Source: Bacillus sp. EB01
GTDB lineage: Bacteria > Bacillota > Bacilli > Bacillales > Cytobacillaceae
Direction: 5' to 3'
Assembly: GCF_000613125.1 (NCBI RefSeq)
Contig: NZ_HG964497.1
Location: 3,727,037 to 3,791,036 of the forward strand
Length of the DNA stretch: 64,000 nucleotides
Both the position numbers and the translations under genes were made by a program. Positions 34,405 to 44,564 of this stretch are shown here, piece by piece (the first letter of the stretch is position 1; every line of letters starts with the position of its first letter). Under the pieces are notes generated by a model. It saw only the letters and a list, made by a program, of their open reading frames with translations. It did not search any database and was not told the origin of the DNA.

Positions 34405-34641
34405 ATGAATATCTATATCCAGCAATCCATCCATATCCAAAGCATTCGAATCGGAGGGATTTCGAACTCCTCCGTCTTTCAAATTGGCAGTTCCGGCATC
34501 ATTAAGCCTGCATCCTATCTTTCCAATACAGGCGGCTTTACGGGTCCTGCTCCCAAGGCTCAAAAGCCATTCCAGCCTGCGCCGCAACAGGACACAGGCG
34601 GCCATCTACCTATATCGCAAACGCCAGCGGTTCCTCTTTAA
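34405..34641 (+). CDS. gerPB: Spore germination protein GerPB
   Basis: This 78-residue protein begins MNIYIQQSIHIQSIRIGG, has an Ile/Ser-rich N-terminal half (ISNSSVFQIGSSGIIK) and a Pro/Gln-rich tail. It is the second gene of the operon, 12 bases after gerPA behind AAGGAGGCCGG. Size, order and pattern match GerPB, a coat-associated factor needed for germinant permeability. Confidence 0.9.
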   Translation: MNIYIQQSIHIQSIRIGGISNSSVFQIGSSGIIKPASYLSNTGGFTGPAPKAQKPFQPAPQQDTGGHLPISQTPAVPL

Positions 34642-34675
34642 ATACTTGAATATACAGAAAAGTTGAGGTGTGACC

Positions 34676-35359
34676 ATGGATCTTTATCAGGCCCTTCAAT
34701 GGATGCAGGGACAATTGCAAGTATTCAATCAAAGAATTGCCGTTTTGGAGGAATCGCTCCGCTGCGCTGAAGAGGAGATTAGACTCCTGAAGGAGAAGCC
34801 TACTATCCAGGTTGGCACTATTCAATATAAATTTGACCAGTTGAAAGTAGAATCACTAGAGGGCACCTTAAGTATCGGCTTGAACCCGAATGACCTACAG
34901 GGGATCGAGGAAATGGCAATTGCTGAGGGTCAAAATGGATTTCCAGGTCAGCCTGGGTCACCAGGGGATTTTGCTTCACCCGGCCAGCAGCGATTCGAAG
35001 GAAATCCCGGATATAATCCACAACCAATTCAGCCCATCGATCCAACCAACTTCATGCAGAGAAGCACAGAAATTAATGATGCAATCCATACGTATCTCGA
35101 GCAAGAGCTTCCATCCAGACTTGGGCATCTCCAGGAAGAATTGGGGCTCCCCAAATCCGATGACTATCTTTCATTTATAAAAAGTGACGTAAAAAAACAG
35201 CTTCCCGGAAGAATTGAATCACATATAAGACGGGCAAGTGCTACAGGCCAAGAGGTTGAAAATGAGATGATCCTCTCTGCTTTGAAACAGGAAATTGAAA
35301 ACGGAATCCGGACATTCCTTGCTAATCTACCCGATCAATTGAAAGGCGGATCCTTATGA
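34676..35359 (+). CDS. gerPC: Spore germination protein GerPC
   Basis: The product is 227 residues from ATG 34676 (MDLYQALQWMQGQLQVFNQR), behind GAGGTG. A GTG two codons earlier overlaps the site. An N-terminal coiled coil (about 5-45) is followed by a beta segment (IQVGTIQYKFDQLKVESLEGTL) with the motif shared by other GerP proteins. A Gly/Pro/Gln-rich linker (about 85-120) and a helical C-terminal domain complete it. It is the largest GerP subunit and overlaps gerPD by four bases. Confidence 0.9.
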   Translation: MDLYQALQWMQGQLQVFNQRIAVLEESLRCAEEEIRLLKEKPTIQVGTIQYKFDQLKVESLEGTLSIGLNPNDLQGIEEMAIAEGQNGFPGQPGSPGDFASPGQQRFEGNPGYNPQPIQPIDPTNFMQRSTEINDAIHTYLEQELPSRLGHLQEELGLPKSDDYLSFIKSDVKKQLPGRIESHIRRASATGQEVENEMILSALKQEIENGIRTFLANLPDQLKGGSL

Positions 35360-35538
35360 TTTTTCAAGTCTATAATAAAGAACTGGCGGTGGGCAGCATT
35401 AAGGTTTTAGGTGTGTCAAGTTCATCGATTCTTTTGGTTGGGGATGCCCAAACAATCCTGCTTGCCTCCGCTTTTGATACCCCTCCAGAATCGTTAATTA
35501 TTGGCCCATTCGTCCCGCTTGCTCCAGAGGGAAGCTAA
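35356..35538 (+). CDS. gerPD: Spore germination protein GerPD
   Basis: This 60-residue protein (MIFQVYNKELAVGSIKVLGV) has the recurring GerP core SSSSILLVGDAQTILLAS. The start overlaps the gerPC stop (ATGA), so no separate ribosome site is needed. Its stop overlaps the gerPE start by one base. Confidence 0.9.
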   Translation: MIFQVYNKELAVGSIKVLGVSSSSILLVGDAQTILLASAFDTPPESLIIGPFVPLAPEGS

Positions 35539-35918
35539 TGTTACAGCGGTCGTCCTCTGTAAACAGTATTATTGTTGAATCAGTCCAATATTCCTCAACG
35601 GTTCAACTAGGAGACACATCGATGATAGATGGGATATCAAGAGCCCTCGCTGTTCACAGGGAGCAAGAAATTTTTTTTAGTAGCGAAGGGGAATTCACTA
35701 AATTTCCTGTATTTTACAAAGAAATTCCACTTCCGCTTATTGATGAGCCGATTCAACTCCTTTCTTTTAATGAAAATCCAATTATTAAAGTCGGATCCAT
35801 AAAAATAAACGGTATTTCGTCAAGCTCCTTCCTCCATGTTGGTAATGTTAATCACATTAGCCTGGAGGGAAGAGTAAAACATATCCGCCAGCTTGAAGAG
35901 CGCGATGATTACCAGTAA
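35538..35918 (+). CDS. gerPE: Spore germination protein GerPE
   Basis: This 126-residue protein holds two copies of the GerP beta motif: VNSIIVESVQYSSTVQLGD at the N-terminus and VGSIKINGISSSSFLHVGN near the C-terminus. It is therefore an internal duplication of the small GerP unit. Position, overlap with gerPD and length agree with B. subtilis GerPE. Confidence 0.9.
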   Translation: MLQRSSSVNSIIVESVQYSSTVQLGDTSMIDGISRALAVHREQEIFFSSEGEFTKFPVFYKEIPLPLIDEPIQLLSFNENPIIKVGSIKINGISSSSFLHVGNVNHISLEGRVKHIRQLEERDDYQ

Positions 35919-35962
35919 GGCCAGCAGTAAAATCAAACATGACAGTAAAGTGAGGCGATCCT

Positions 35963-36181
35963 ATGCCAGCACTCATTGGTCCTATTCACATCAATAATGT
36001 CAGTGGAGGGACAGTTCACTTTGGTGACGCCCTAAATATTTCACCGAAAAGCTCTTCAAAATCCTTTACAGGGGCAGGCAGTGCTAATACCGGTGTGTTA
36101 ATTGGAACAGGAAGTGCTGTAAGCGGCACAAACGTCCTTGATACAAAATTGCTAGACCAGCCGATGACAGGAAACAAATAA
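35963..36181 (+). CDS. gerPF: Spore germination protein GerPF
   Basis: This 72-residue protein (MPALIGPIHINNVSGGTVHFGD) is paralogous to GerPA, with SKSFTGAGSANTGVL and the DQP ending. It is the last gene of the operon, 44 bases after gerPE behind GTGAGGCG. A 28-base perfect palindrome forms the terminator immediately downstream. Confidence 0.92.
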   Translation: MPALIGPIHINNVSGGTVHFGDALNISPKSSSKSFTGAGSANTGVLIGTGSAVSGTNVLDTKLLDQPMTGNK

Positions 36182-36209
36182 ATGGCATGAACCAATTGGT
36201 TCATGCCAT
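36182..36209 (+). terminator. Palindromic terminator of gerP and convergent yisB
   Basis: Positions 36182-36209 are a perfect 28-base palindrome (ATGGCATGAACCAA and its inverse) followed by TACCTTTTT on the plus strand. It touches the stop codon of the convergent yisB gene. Confidence 0.85.
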
Positions 36210-36502
36210 TACCTTTTTCTCCTGGCTGACTTGCTTACTCTCGGAAGGCGGCTAGCCGGCTGTTTTTTAATCCATTTTAAAAATTTGGCTATCTCGGGGT
36301 CAGCCTTCAATCGCTCAATTGTAGATAACCTTGCCGCTAGTTCTTCATTAGAATAGAGAGCGTGAATCTGTTTATGGCATGCTTTGCATAGGTCTGCAGT
36401 AGGCATGAAGGTTCCGCCCATCTCTCTTGGTGTCAGATGATGAACCGTTGTTTCAACTTCCTTACGCAAACAAAGCTCGCATTGGCCGATTGCAGATTTC
36501 AT
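36209..36502 (-). CDS. yisB: HNH endonuclease-like protein YisB
   Basis: The product is 97 residues from ATG 36502, with seven-base spacing to GGAGG. A GTG one codon upstream is too close. The Cys pairs CELC and CKAC with VHHLTP and CHKQIHALYSNEEL form a compact HNH/zinc-finger motif. The natural role is unknown. It is the third gene of addB-addA-yisB and sits next to gerP as in B. subtilis. Its link to AddAB repair is by position only. Confidence 0.88.
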   Translation of the reverse strand: MKSAIGQCELCLRKEVETTVHHLTPREMGGTFMPTADLCKACHKQIHALYSNEELAARLSTIERLKADPEIAKFLKWIKKQPASRLPRVSKSARRKR

Positions 36503-36528
36503 CACACGCCCTCCATCCTTATGACTTA

Positions 36529-39500
36529 CTACAAGCCTTCCCTTTCAAGCTTTAATATATGGGCTCCATCAAAGAAAAACAGATACCGTTCATCAACTTG
36601 GCGGCGCCAGATTTTTTCAAGCGCTTTGGTATATAGCTCAATCTGCAGCCTGTAACGCTCTTCAAGGATTGGAGCCGCACCTGCCCAGCCGCTATGGAAT
36701 CGGCCGGTAATCCGATCCGATTTGAAATCAAGCATAACAAGCCCCTGGCTATCTTCAAATACGCAGTCAATAATACCCTGGATGAAAATTTGCTCATTTT
36801 CATCCTTCCAGCCGGGATAAACCTCTTGCGCCTGAAGTGAAGCGGTGAACGGAACCTCACGATAAAGTTTATCTGCTGAAATCATCCGTTTTCCGATTTC
36901 AGTTTCAAAAAAGCGGACAACAAGCTGCGGGTCGATGACTTCGGCCTGTTCCTCAGTAAGAAATTCTTCTGAAACCATACGCTTAACGAGCTCTCTCACC
37001 GATTCATCCGTAATTGGTTCTGCAAGATTAACGTGCTGCATAACACTGTGAAGGGCTGTGCCTCGTTCAGCAGGGCTAAGTGACTTTTCCTGCATGAACC
37101 TCGGTCTGTCAAGGATCGTCTTTCTCGTTTTTCTAAGGATTTCAGTACCACTTTGCTCATCAGCAATTTCCCGGTTGCGCTTCATTTCCGATACGGTCTG
37201 TTTCGCCCTGTGGCTGGAGGCATCTTTAAAGGCATACTCCCAGGTTAGCCTGCCGACGACTTCTGTTTCCTTTTGTGACGTAATCGGGACAGGGCGCATC
37301 TCCTTGACTGCTTCAAGCATACCGTCATTTTCCAGGCTGTTTTGTTCCGTCTCCAGCTGGATGTCGTCAGCTTCAATTATTTGCACTGCCCATTTGGAAG
37401 AATCCCTGCATATGCTTTCATCCACCTCAGGGCCAATCTCCTTCCTGCGCAGCTGAAGGCAATCGGCATGGCGGACAAGCGCTGGACCTATCCAGTCAAA
37501 GTAGCCATTGGCAGCGGCCCTTTCGGAGTCACTGAGCAGCCAGTCGCGATGGACGGTAATATCTTCCCATTGTTCAAGTTTTTTGTTTACATCCATGATT
37601 GTCGCAACCATATAGAGCTTTTCTTTTGCCCGTGTCATCGCTACATATAGGACGCGCATTTCCTCAGCAAGCATTTCCATTCTCTTTTTCCGCTTAAAAG
37701 CAAGCTGCGGGAGTGATGGGTAGGCAATCCGTTTATTAGGATTGATGTGTTTTGTGGCAAACCCGAACTCCTTGTCAAGCATATAGGAACTGCGGATATC
37801 CATCATGTTGAAATTCCTGCCTAGCCCCGCAATGAAAACAGCAGGGAATTCGAGTCCCTTGCTTGAGTGGATTGTCATAATCCGGATAACATCTTCCTGT
37901 TCACCCAGCGCCCTCGCCGCACCGAGGTCATCTCCCCGGTCCATCATACGTTCAATGAATCTCAGGAACCTGAACAATCCCCTGAATGAAGTCTCTTCAT
38001 ATTGCCTTGCTCTGTCATAAAGGGCGCGCAGGTTTGCCTGGCGCTGTTTTCCACCCGGCAATCCTCCAGCAAAGTCATAAAAGCCTGTATCGCGGTAGAG
38101 CTGCCAAATCAGTTCCGAAAGCGAGCCTTGTCTTGCCAGCGACCGCCAGTCTTCAAGACGTTGACTGAAGCGGCGGATTTTCTCATGCATCTCCTCTCGC
38201 CCTGTTGGAGAAGCTTTTTTGCAAAAAGCAATCACGCTGTCCCAATAAGAGCCTTTCTTATCCTGGATTTTAATAAATGCGAGCTCTTCTTCATTCAGTC
38301 CAATAATTGGAGAGCGCAGTACCGCAGCAAGCGGAACATCTTGATACGGGTTATCAATGACCCTTAGCAAAGACATCATGATTGCGACTTCAGTTGCTTG
38401 GAAGTAGCCTGTCGACAAATTCGCGTAGATTGGCAGACCTTGCTGTTTGAACTCTTCCATGATTTGCGGTGCCCATGTCATTGAGCGGAGCAGGATAACG
38501 ATGTCACGATAACGGATGGGCCTTGATGTGTCTGTTTTTGCATCGTAGACAGGCCGGCCTGATGCAATCATTTCCTTAATTTTCGCAGCCATCACCCTGG
38601 CCTCAAGCTGCGATTGCTCAAGATCTTCAGCATCAAGCAACTCACCATCAAACTCTTCCACTGTGTCTTCTTTATCACTTTTCGCGCCTTGATCTATGAC
38701 GAGTAACTCAACCGGGAATGGCTCCGCAGGATACTTCGCGCCCTCCTTGAGTTCAGCTGACTCATCATAGACAATCTCGCCAACTTTTTCACCCATGATT
38801 TGCCTGAACAGATAATTGGTCGCATCCAGGACTTCCCGACGGCTCCGGAAGTTTCGGGCAAGGTCAATCCGCAAGCCTTCGGATAAGGTACCTTCTTTTG
38901 AAAAACGGTTATACTTTCCAAGAAACAAATTGGGCTCAGCAAGCCGGAACCGGTAAATGGACTGCTTTACATCGCCGACCATAAACAGGTTGCCTGATTG
39001 TCCACGGCCTCCGGAAACGAGCTGCAGGATCGTCTCCTGAACCATATTTGTATCCTGGTATTCATCAACCAGGACTTCACGGAACCGCTCTTTGTAAGCA
39101 AGTGCCGCTGCTGAAGGAATCCTGTTCCCTTCTTCGGTTTCCCCTTGCCCAAGGATATCAAGGCAATAATGCTCGAGGTCAGAGAAATCGACCAAACCTC
39201 TTTCCCTCTTGGCTGCTTCAAACCGGACGGCAAATTTCGCCACGAGCGAAACCAGGGTTTCAATGACCGGTTTCATATCAGCCATGTCCCGGAGGAAGCT
39301 TTCAGGCCTTCTTGAAAAAAGTTCATCTCGAAGGTCGTTGACAATTTTTTTAGCCTTATCTCTGAACTTACCGGCTTTTTTCTTTAATTCATCATCAACT
39401 GTTCCCTTCCTGATCGAACTTGCCTTAGCAAAGGTATAGGATTGCATGGCTACATAAAGCGCATCCCATGAATCGCTTACAGCCAGCATTGAATCAATCA

Positions 39501-40302
39501 GGTTTATATCTTGAACAAACGCCTCGGCATGGGGCGCCGGCCCATCAGGAAGCTTTGAAACCGCCAAAGCCTTTTCCGCAAAATGCCTTGCACTTTTTAG
39601 CTGAAGCTTAATGTCGAACAAAAGTGCGTCAATGAAAGGCAGTTCCTCTACCTTTGATGTATTTGAAGTATCGTACATTGATACAATGGCCTCAAGATAG
39701 CGTTCAGGATTTGGATTTGACCGCGCAAAATCAAACATGTCAGAAACGATTTCCAGAAGTGCTTCGTCAGTCCTGTCCGAGGTAAACGTGTCAACAAGAT
39801 GGAAAAATGGTTCATTGCCCTTTGTGCCATATTCCTCTTCAAGCATCGCGTCCATCACTTCATCCCTTAAAAGCTGGGCTTCTGTGTCATCGGCAATCCT
39901 GAAACCGGGGTCAACATCTATCAGGTAATAATATTTCCTTACAACATCGAGGCAGAAGGAGTGAAGTGTTGATATCGACGCTTTGTTCAGCAGGCTGAAC
40001 TGCTTGCGAAGATGGCGGGATTCCGGATTTTCATTTATCGCCTTTTCAAGCGCATCACCAATTCGGTGGCGCATTTCAGCAGCAGACGCATTGGTGAAGG
40101 TTACGACAAGAAGCTGGTCAACATCAATGGGATCGTCTGGTGAGATGATTTTGTTGATAATCCTTTCAACGAGGACAGCAGTTTTTCCAGAACCTGCCGC
40201 CGCCGCAACAAGGATATCGGTATCACCGGCCATAATGGCCTTCCACTGGTCATTCGTCCATTTCAGCCCTTGTGGCATCGGCGGTATGACAACCTTACTC
40301 AT
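36529..40302 (-). CDS. addA: ATP-dependent helicase/nuclease subunit A (AddA)
   Basis: This 1257-residue protein has UvrD/Rep-type helicase motifs: Q-motif region WTNDQWKAIMAG, Walker A AAAAGSGKTAVLVERI at about 33-48, motif II VDEYQDTN, motif V IHSSKGLEFPAVF and motif VI RVLYVAMTRAKEKLY. The C-terminal RecB-type nuclease has VMLDFKSDRI. AddAB resects double-strand breaks to a chi site for RecA loading. It starts ATG 40302 behind AAGGAGG and overlaps addB by eight bases. Length is normal for the family. Confidence 0.95.
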   Translation of the reverse strand: MSKVVIPPMPQGLKWTNDQWKAIMAGDTDILVAAAAGSGKTAVLVERIINKIISPDDPIDVDQLLVVTFTNASAAEMRHRIGDALEKAINENPESRHLRKQFSLLNKASISTLHSFCLDVVRKYYYLIDVDPGFRIADDTEAQLLRDEVMDAMLEEEYGTKGNEPFFHLVDTFTSDRTDEALLEIVSDMFDFARSNPNPERYLEAIVSMYDTSNTSKVEELPFIDALLFDIKLQLKSARHFAEKALAVSKLPDGPAPHAEAFVQDINLIDSMLAVSDSWDALYVAMQSYTFAKASSIRKGTVDDELKKKAGKFRDKAKKIVNDLRDELFSRRPESFLRDMADMKPVIETLVSLVAKFAVRFEAAKRERGLVDFSDLEHYCLDILGQGETEEGNRIPSAAALAYKERFREVLVDEYQDTNMVQETILQLVSGGRGQSGNLFMVGDVKQSIYRFRLAEPNLFLGKYNRFSKEGTLSEGLRIDLARNFRSRREVLDATNYLFRQIMGEKVGEIVYDESAELKEGAKYPAEPFPVELLVIDQGAKSDKEDTVEEFDGELLDAEDLEQSQLEARVMAAKIKEMIASGRPVYDAKTDTSRPIRYRDIVILLRSMTWAPQIMEEFKQQGLPIYANLSTGYFQATEVAIMMSLLRVIDNPYQDVPLAAVLRSPIIGLNEEELAFIKIQDKKGSYWDSVIAFCKKASPTGREEMHEKIRRFSQRLEDWRSLARQGSLSELIWQLYRDTGFYDFAGGLPGGKQRQANLRALYDRARQYEETSFRGLFRFLRFIERMMDRGDDLGAARALGEQEDVIRIMTIHSSKGLEFPAVFIAGLGRNFNMMDIRSSYMLDKEFGFATKHINPNKRIAYPSLPQLAFKRKKRMEMLAEEMRVLYVAMTRAKEKLYMVATIMDVNKKLEQWEDITVHRDWLLSDSERAAANGYFDWIGPALVRHADCLQLRRKEIGPEVDESICRDSSKWAVQIIEADDIQLETEQNSLENDGMLEAVKEMRPVPITSQKETEVVGRLTWEYAFKDASSHRAKQTVSEMKRNREIADEQSGTEILRKTRKTILDRPRFMQEKSLSPAERGTALHSVMQHVNLAEPITDESVRELVKRMVSEEFLTEEQAEVIDPQLVVRFFETEIGKRMISADKLYREVPFTASLQAQEVYPGWKDENEQIFIQGIIDCVFEDSQGLVMLDFKSDRITGRFHSGWAGAAPILEERYRLQIELYTKALEKIWRRQVDERYLFFFDGAHILKLEREGL

Positions 40303-43300
40303 TTTCGTTTACCTCCTTTCGGATCAACTCAATTGCTTCCTTGTCATTCTTCGGAACAAGCCTGCGGAACTTCGAACCTTCAATCGACTCATCGAATTGG
40401 CAGACAGGCTTATAGGAACAGAACTGGCATGGATTTTTATCCTTCATCCTGTACGGGTCTATTCCAACTTCTCCAGAAATAATTGCGTTACCTGTATCTT
40501 CGTATACTTTACGGACAAATTTCCGCAAATCCTGAATCTCATCAGCTGTGGCCGTTTTTGAACCACTTCTGATTGAGCCGTCTGCTTTAATGCCCGCGGA
40601 AATGATATGGGACGTGCCGGTCTCAAGGCTCTTATCCATAAGCCTGATAACTTCCGCATCCTCAAGGACAAGGCCGCTCATTTTGAATTGTTTAAGTATC
40701 TCCTGTTCAAGCTCATCTTCGTCCATATTTTTCTTGGCTGAAATCATCGGGTTATGGACGTGGAAATAGAACACCCCTGCAGGCTCGGCATCCCTTCTCG
40801 TAAGCTCGGCTGAATTCGAAATGGCAATATCGAGATAGGTGAGCATCTGCAATGCTATACCGTAGTAGACTTCAGAGAGATTTAATCCTCTGCTGCTGGA
40901 CTTGTAATCAATGACCCTTAAAAACAGCTCTCCGTTTTTCCCTTCGCCGCTGTCAATCCGGTCAATCCGGCCTGCAAGCTCCATCCTGCGGCCATTTTTC
41001 AGGCCAAATGTCAACGGAGGCAGCTGCCCGCCGCGGCCGAAGCCCACTTCAAGGCCGATTGGCTCAAATTCACTCAGTTTTGAATGCTCGCTTAAGACTA
41101 GCGACGCCCTGGTGATAATTTGTTCAAGCTTCCTTTTAATATAGTGATGCCTCTCTGAACTTAGCAATATCTCATTCTGAAGCCTTGGGGCAATTGCCTC
41201 AACAGCCTGTTTTGCCAGCCTTTCGCATTGTCCCCTGGAAAGCTGGGCCCAGGCAATGTTCTGTTCTTTGACTGTTTCTGCTATATACTTTAATGCCGCA
41301 TGAAACAGCTCGCCAATATCCGGTGCCTCCAGCCGATAAATCTGTCTTTCACGAAGCTTCAGGCCATGCTGGATGTAATGAGAGAACGGACAGCTGTTGA
41401 ACAGCTCCATTCTCGAAACACTTCCCTGGATATCTTCTCCGTACAGCTCTTCGGCAAGTTCCGGCGGCAGGCTGACTGTCCTGTTTGTGTAAAAAAGGCT
41501 TGATAGAACTGAGCGCGCCCGGTCTCTCCAGACCGGATTTTCAGCAAAATAATTATAAACATCCCACCAGAAGGTATATACAGGGTAATTTCTTTGCTTC
41601 TGCTGAAGCTGTGAAGTGAGGTATGACAACGCTGTACCCTTGTTTGAAACGAAGGCAAGCTGGTCGTCTTCAAGCTGGTCAGCAGGGTCTGCAGCATACA
41701 CGCATTCCCTCGCATCCGGAAACAAATCTATTATCCTGGAAATATAGGAAGATGGGATAAGCGATTTACCTTCCGCGTTCGCTAGCGGATAGCTCACATA
41801 AAGCGCATCAGCCGGTGTTACAAATGCCTTGTATGCCAGGAAGTTTTCATCAAGAAGACGCTCGGTGCTGCTAGGCCCGAGTTTCAGCCCTGTACCAAGA
41901 AGCAGCTGCCTTTCGGTGTCGCCGATTATGCCGTCGTCACTGATTTTTGCAGGAAGAACACCATCATTCAAACCTATGACAAAGGCAACCTTGATTTCTG
42001 CCAATCTTGATTTATCAAGATTGGCCACCATGACCTGATCAATAGCCGGGGGAATCAAAGAAAATTCAAGTGCTTCTATCCCCGCATCCAGAATCGTTGC
42101 AAACTGCTGGGAGGTGACTTTTTCATCCCCCAGCATTTCGACATACTGGTCCAGGAGGTCAATAACCGCATTCCATACCTGGTCATGCTCTCGTCCCTTA
42201 ATCAAGTTCCCTTCCCTTTCAGCTTCAGCCTTCCATCTTTCAAGCTTTGCAGGAATGTCGAGTTCTTCTAACAGCAAATAAACGGCTTCGCACATCTTCC
42301 GTCCCGAGTCGGCTCTTTTCAGGCGCCTTGACAGCCTCATCAGTGGAGCCGAAATAATCAGCCGAAGCTCATTTAACTCCCGTTCAATCCTGATTTCCTC
42401 ATCGGTCTGTGTTTGTGAAATAAACTCGAGTCCGCGCACTCTTCTGTATTTCCAGCGGTCCTTCTTTGTCCATTTGCTTCCCTGGATACCGTGTGACAAG
42501 ACATAATTCTCAAGCCTGTCCATCTGCCTGCGCGTGAAATCCGCATTGATTTCCAACGGGAAAAGCAGTTCGGTTTTGACTGCGCGAAAAACAGGCTCAT
42601 AACGCCAATTGCCATTTACAGTTTCAAGCGCGGAGCGGATAAACTCGACAAGCGGATGGTTAAGCATCGTCCGCTTCTGGTCTATGAAATAAGGAATCTC
42701 GTAATCAAAGAATACCGGATCAATTGTTTCATGATATTCACGGCCGTTCCGGACAAGCACAGCGATATCTTTGTACCGATATCCCTTTTCCCTTGTAAGA
42801 GTCCTGATTTCCCTCGCAATTCCTTCAATTTCCGCCCGGCGGTTTACTGCCTGGATGATGGTTACATCGGGTACTCCATCAAAAGTGGCTGCGGGCCGGG
42901 AATCGAACTGGGCTTCAAGGTGCCGGAGCGACGGATTATTAAAGCGCTTTTGGCCTCCAAGGATAACCGGCTCTTCCATTTCAATATTTTCGTTTCTAGC
43001 CAGATCAAAGAAGGTCTTGCAAGCATTCCCCGACATCCTGAATAAATTCAGCTCATCCGGGGCCCTATCCGAACACGGCTTATCAAGGGTCAGGGTGACT
43101 GTCACCCTTTTACACACCTTCAGGAGCTCACTGATAACCCTGTACTCCTGCGGTGTAAAGCTGTAAAAACCGTCGATGTAGATTTCAGCATTTTTCAGGT
43201 AGGCGGACTGGGCAGTCTTCTCGGCCAGAAGGTGGAAATAATCCTCCGAATCTATGTACTTCCCGGATGCTGCCTCTTCAAAATGTTTATAAATGATTTC

Positions 43301-43792
43301 CAAATCGTGCATTTTATCCGCCAGTGATTTAGCATCAGTGCGGTTGGCATTCATCTGGGAACGCCCTTCAGCAAGCTTTTCAGGATCTATTAAATATCGT
43401 TTAAACTCAATGAGCATGTCTTCAACCTGAGAGATGAAGCCATTTTTATCCGCGGCGCGGCGAAACAGGATCAATTGGTCTTTTTGCTCTTCGATAATTT
43501 TCCGGATCAGCATGTTCAATCCGACACTGCTTAAATGGTATCGGCTTGAGCCTCCCGTTTCCCCTAGCACTCTCCAGGCGAGCCTTGAAAAACTATAAAC
43601 CTGGGCACGAATCATACCTCCGATTGCCTCATCTGTTGCCAGCCTGTACTCCGACAAGAACGTCATTTGCTCTGGAACCAGATATATGATTGCGGGCCCC
43701 TCCGGACTCTCGATCAGCTTAGATTTAATTTCATCCAGGCAGGTCAATGTCTTCCCGCTCCCGGCTCTTCCAATCAGCATTCGTAGCGACAT
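40295..43792 (-). CDS. addB: ATP-dependent helicase/nuclease subunit B (AddB)
   Basis: This 1165-residue protein has an N-terminal nucleotide motif GRAGSGKTLTCLDEI, a degenerate helicase body used for chi recognition in the family, and a C-terminal nuclease (LRVIDYKSSS). The four iron-sulfur Cys are visible: FNSCPFSHY at about 810 and PCQFCSYKPVC near the C-terminus. It is the first gene of addB-addA-yisB, starting ATG 43792 behind GGAGG. Confidence 0.95.
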   Translation of the reverse strand: MSLRMLIGRAGSGKTLTCLDEIKSKLIESPEGPAIIYLVPEQMTFLSEYRLATDEAIGGMIRAQVYSFSRLAWRVLGETGGSSRYHLSSVGLNMLIRKIIEEQKDQLILFRRAADKNGFISQVEDMLIEFKRYLIDPEKLAEGRSQMNANRTDAKSLADKMHDLEIIYKHFEEAASGKYIDSEDYFHLLAEKTAQSAYLKNAEIYIDGFYSFTPQEYRVISELLKVCKRVTVTLTLDKPCSDRAPDELNLFRMSGNACKTFFDLARNENIEMEEPVILGGQKRFNNPSLRHLEAQFDSRPAATFDGVPDVTIIQAVNRRAEIEGIAREIRTLTREKGYRYKDIAVLVRNGREYHETIDPVFFDYEIPYFIDQKRTMLNHPLVEFIRSALETVNGNWRYEPVFRAVKTELLFPLEINADFTRRQMDRLENYVLSHGIQGSKWTKKDRWKYRRVRGLEFISQTQTDEEIRIERELNELRLIISAPLMRLSRRLKRADSGRKMCEAVYLLLEELDIPAKLERWKAEAEREGNLIKGREHDQVWNAVIDLLDQYVEMLGDEKVTSQQFATILDAGIEALEFSLIPPAIDQVMVANLDKSRLAEIKVAFVIGLNDGVLPAKISDDGIIGDTERQLLLGTGLKLGPSSTERLLDENFLAYKAFVTPADALYVSYPLANAEGKSLIPSSYISRIIDLFPDARECVYAADPADQLEDDQLAFVSNKGTALSYLTSQLQQKQRNYPVYTFWWDVYNYFAENPVWRDRARSVLSSLFYTNRTVSLPPELAEELYGEDIQGSVSRMELFNSCPFSHYIQHGLKLRERQIYRLEAPDIGELFHAALKYIAETVKEQNIAWAQLSRGQCERLAKQAVEAIAPRLQNEILLSSERHHYIKRKLEQIITRASLVLSEHSKLSEFEPIGLEVGFGRGGQLPPLTFGLKNGRRMELAGRIDRIDSGEGKNGELFLRVIDYKSSSRGLNLSEVYYGIALQMLTYLDIAISNSAELTRRDAEPAGVFYFHVHNPMISAKKNMDEDELEQEILKQFKMSGLVLEDAEVIRLMDKSLETGTSHIISAGIKADGSIRSGSKTATADEIQDLRKFVRKVYEDTGNAIISGEVGIDPYRMKDKNPCQFCSYKPVCQFDESIEGSKFRRLVPKNDKEAIELIRKEVNENE

Positions 43793-43948
43793 TGCTCATC
43801 CTCCGTCCTTTTTCTGCATACTCACTATTTTACCACAAAAAGGGTACAAATGTTTGCATTACACTATCCTGTTTGATACCAATTACTAGGATATTAAAAT
43901 CCCAGCCAAACCGCTATTTCCTCAACCGCTGCAATCATGCCAACACAA

Positions 43949-43972
43949 AAAACCCAGCCACAGCCGGGTTTT
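43949..43972 (-). terminator. Terminator of the signal peptidase gene
   Basis: On the minus strand AACCCGGC and GCTGGGTT pair (one mismatch) around a short loop, followed by TTTTTGTG. It separates sipV from addB. Confidence 0.7.
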
Positions 43973-43991
43973 AAATCAATCAATATACTAA

Positions 43992-44543
43992 TTAGGGCGA
44001 AATTGCGACATCCTTGATTGGCCAATACAATAGATTAACCTTTCCAACTACCTGTTCAGCGGGAATAAAACCAAAATGGCGGCTATCCCAACTTTCGAGG
44101 CGATTATCGCCCATTACAAATAGCTTACCTTTAGGGACTTTCTTTTTGCCGGTCAAGTCGGTCAAGGTGAAATCCCCTGTCAGCGGCTGTCCAGGATATA
44201 CTTGCCTGAATCTGTCCAGATAAGGCTCCTCGTATTCCTTCCCATTAATATAAAGCCTGTCATCCTTATATTCAATCTGATCACCAGGCAATCCGATAAT
44301 CCGTTTGACATAATCTTCACGCTCATTAGCATGGAAAACGATTACGTCAAACCGTCCCAGGTCCCCTATTTGATAACCGATCTTATTGACCACAAGCTTA
44401 TTTCCATCCTTCAACGTCGGCATCATTGATTCTCCTTCAACTACATAATTGGAAAAGAAGAAGGACCTAATGAAAATAAATATGACCATACCGACAGCAA
44501 AGGCTTTTAGCCATTCAAATGCTTCCTTTTTCCAGCCTGTCAA
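43992..44543 (-). CDS. sipV: Type I signal peptidase (SipV-like)
   Basis: This 183-residue protein has one N-terminal membrane helix (AFAVGMVIFIFIRSFFF). The catalytic Ser lies in VEGESMMPTL and the Lys in REDYVKRIIGLPGD. Box E is FVMGDNRLESWDSRHFG. This is the SipS/T/U/V size and form. It cleaves signal peptides of exported proteins outside the membrane. It starts TTG 44543 behind GGGGGCG. It follows the yhjE-type gene, as sipV does in B. subtilis. Confidence 0.9.
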   Translation of the reverse strand: MTGWKKEAFEWLKAFAVGMVIFIFIRSFFFSNYVVEGESMMPTLKDGNKLVVNKIGYQIGDLGRFDVIVFHANEREDYVKRIIGLPGDQIEYKDDRLYINGKEYEEPYLDRFRQVYPGQPLTGDFTLTDLTGKKKVPKGKLFVMGDNRLESWDSRHFGFIPAEQVVGKVNLLYWPIKDVAISP

Positions 44544-44564
44544 CTTAATCGCCCCCGCGCAAAA

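Noticed and set aside
42656-43166. Long antisense frames within addB and addA
   Set aside because: The opposite strand encodes full-length, motif-complete AddA and AddB; these frames have no ribosome sites or recognisable domains.
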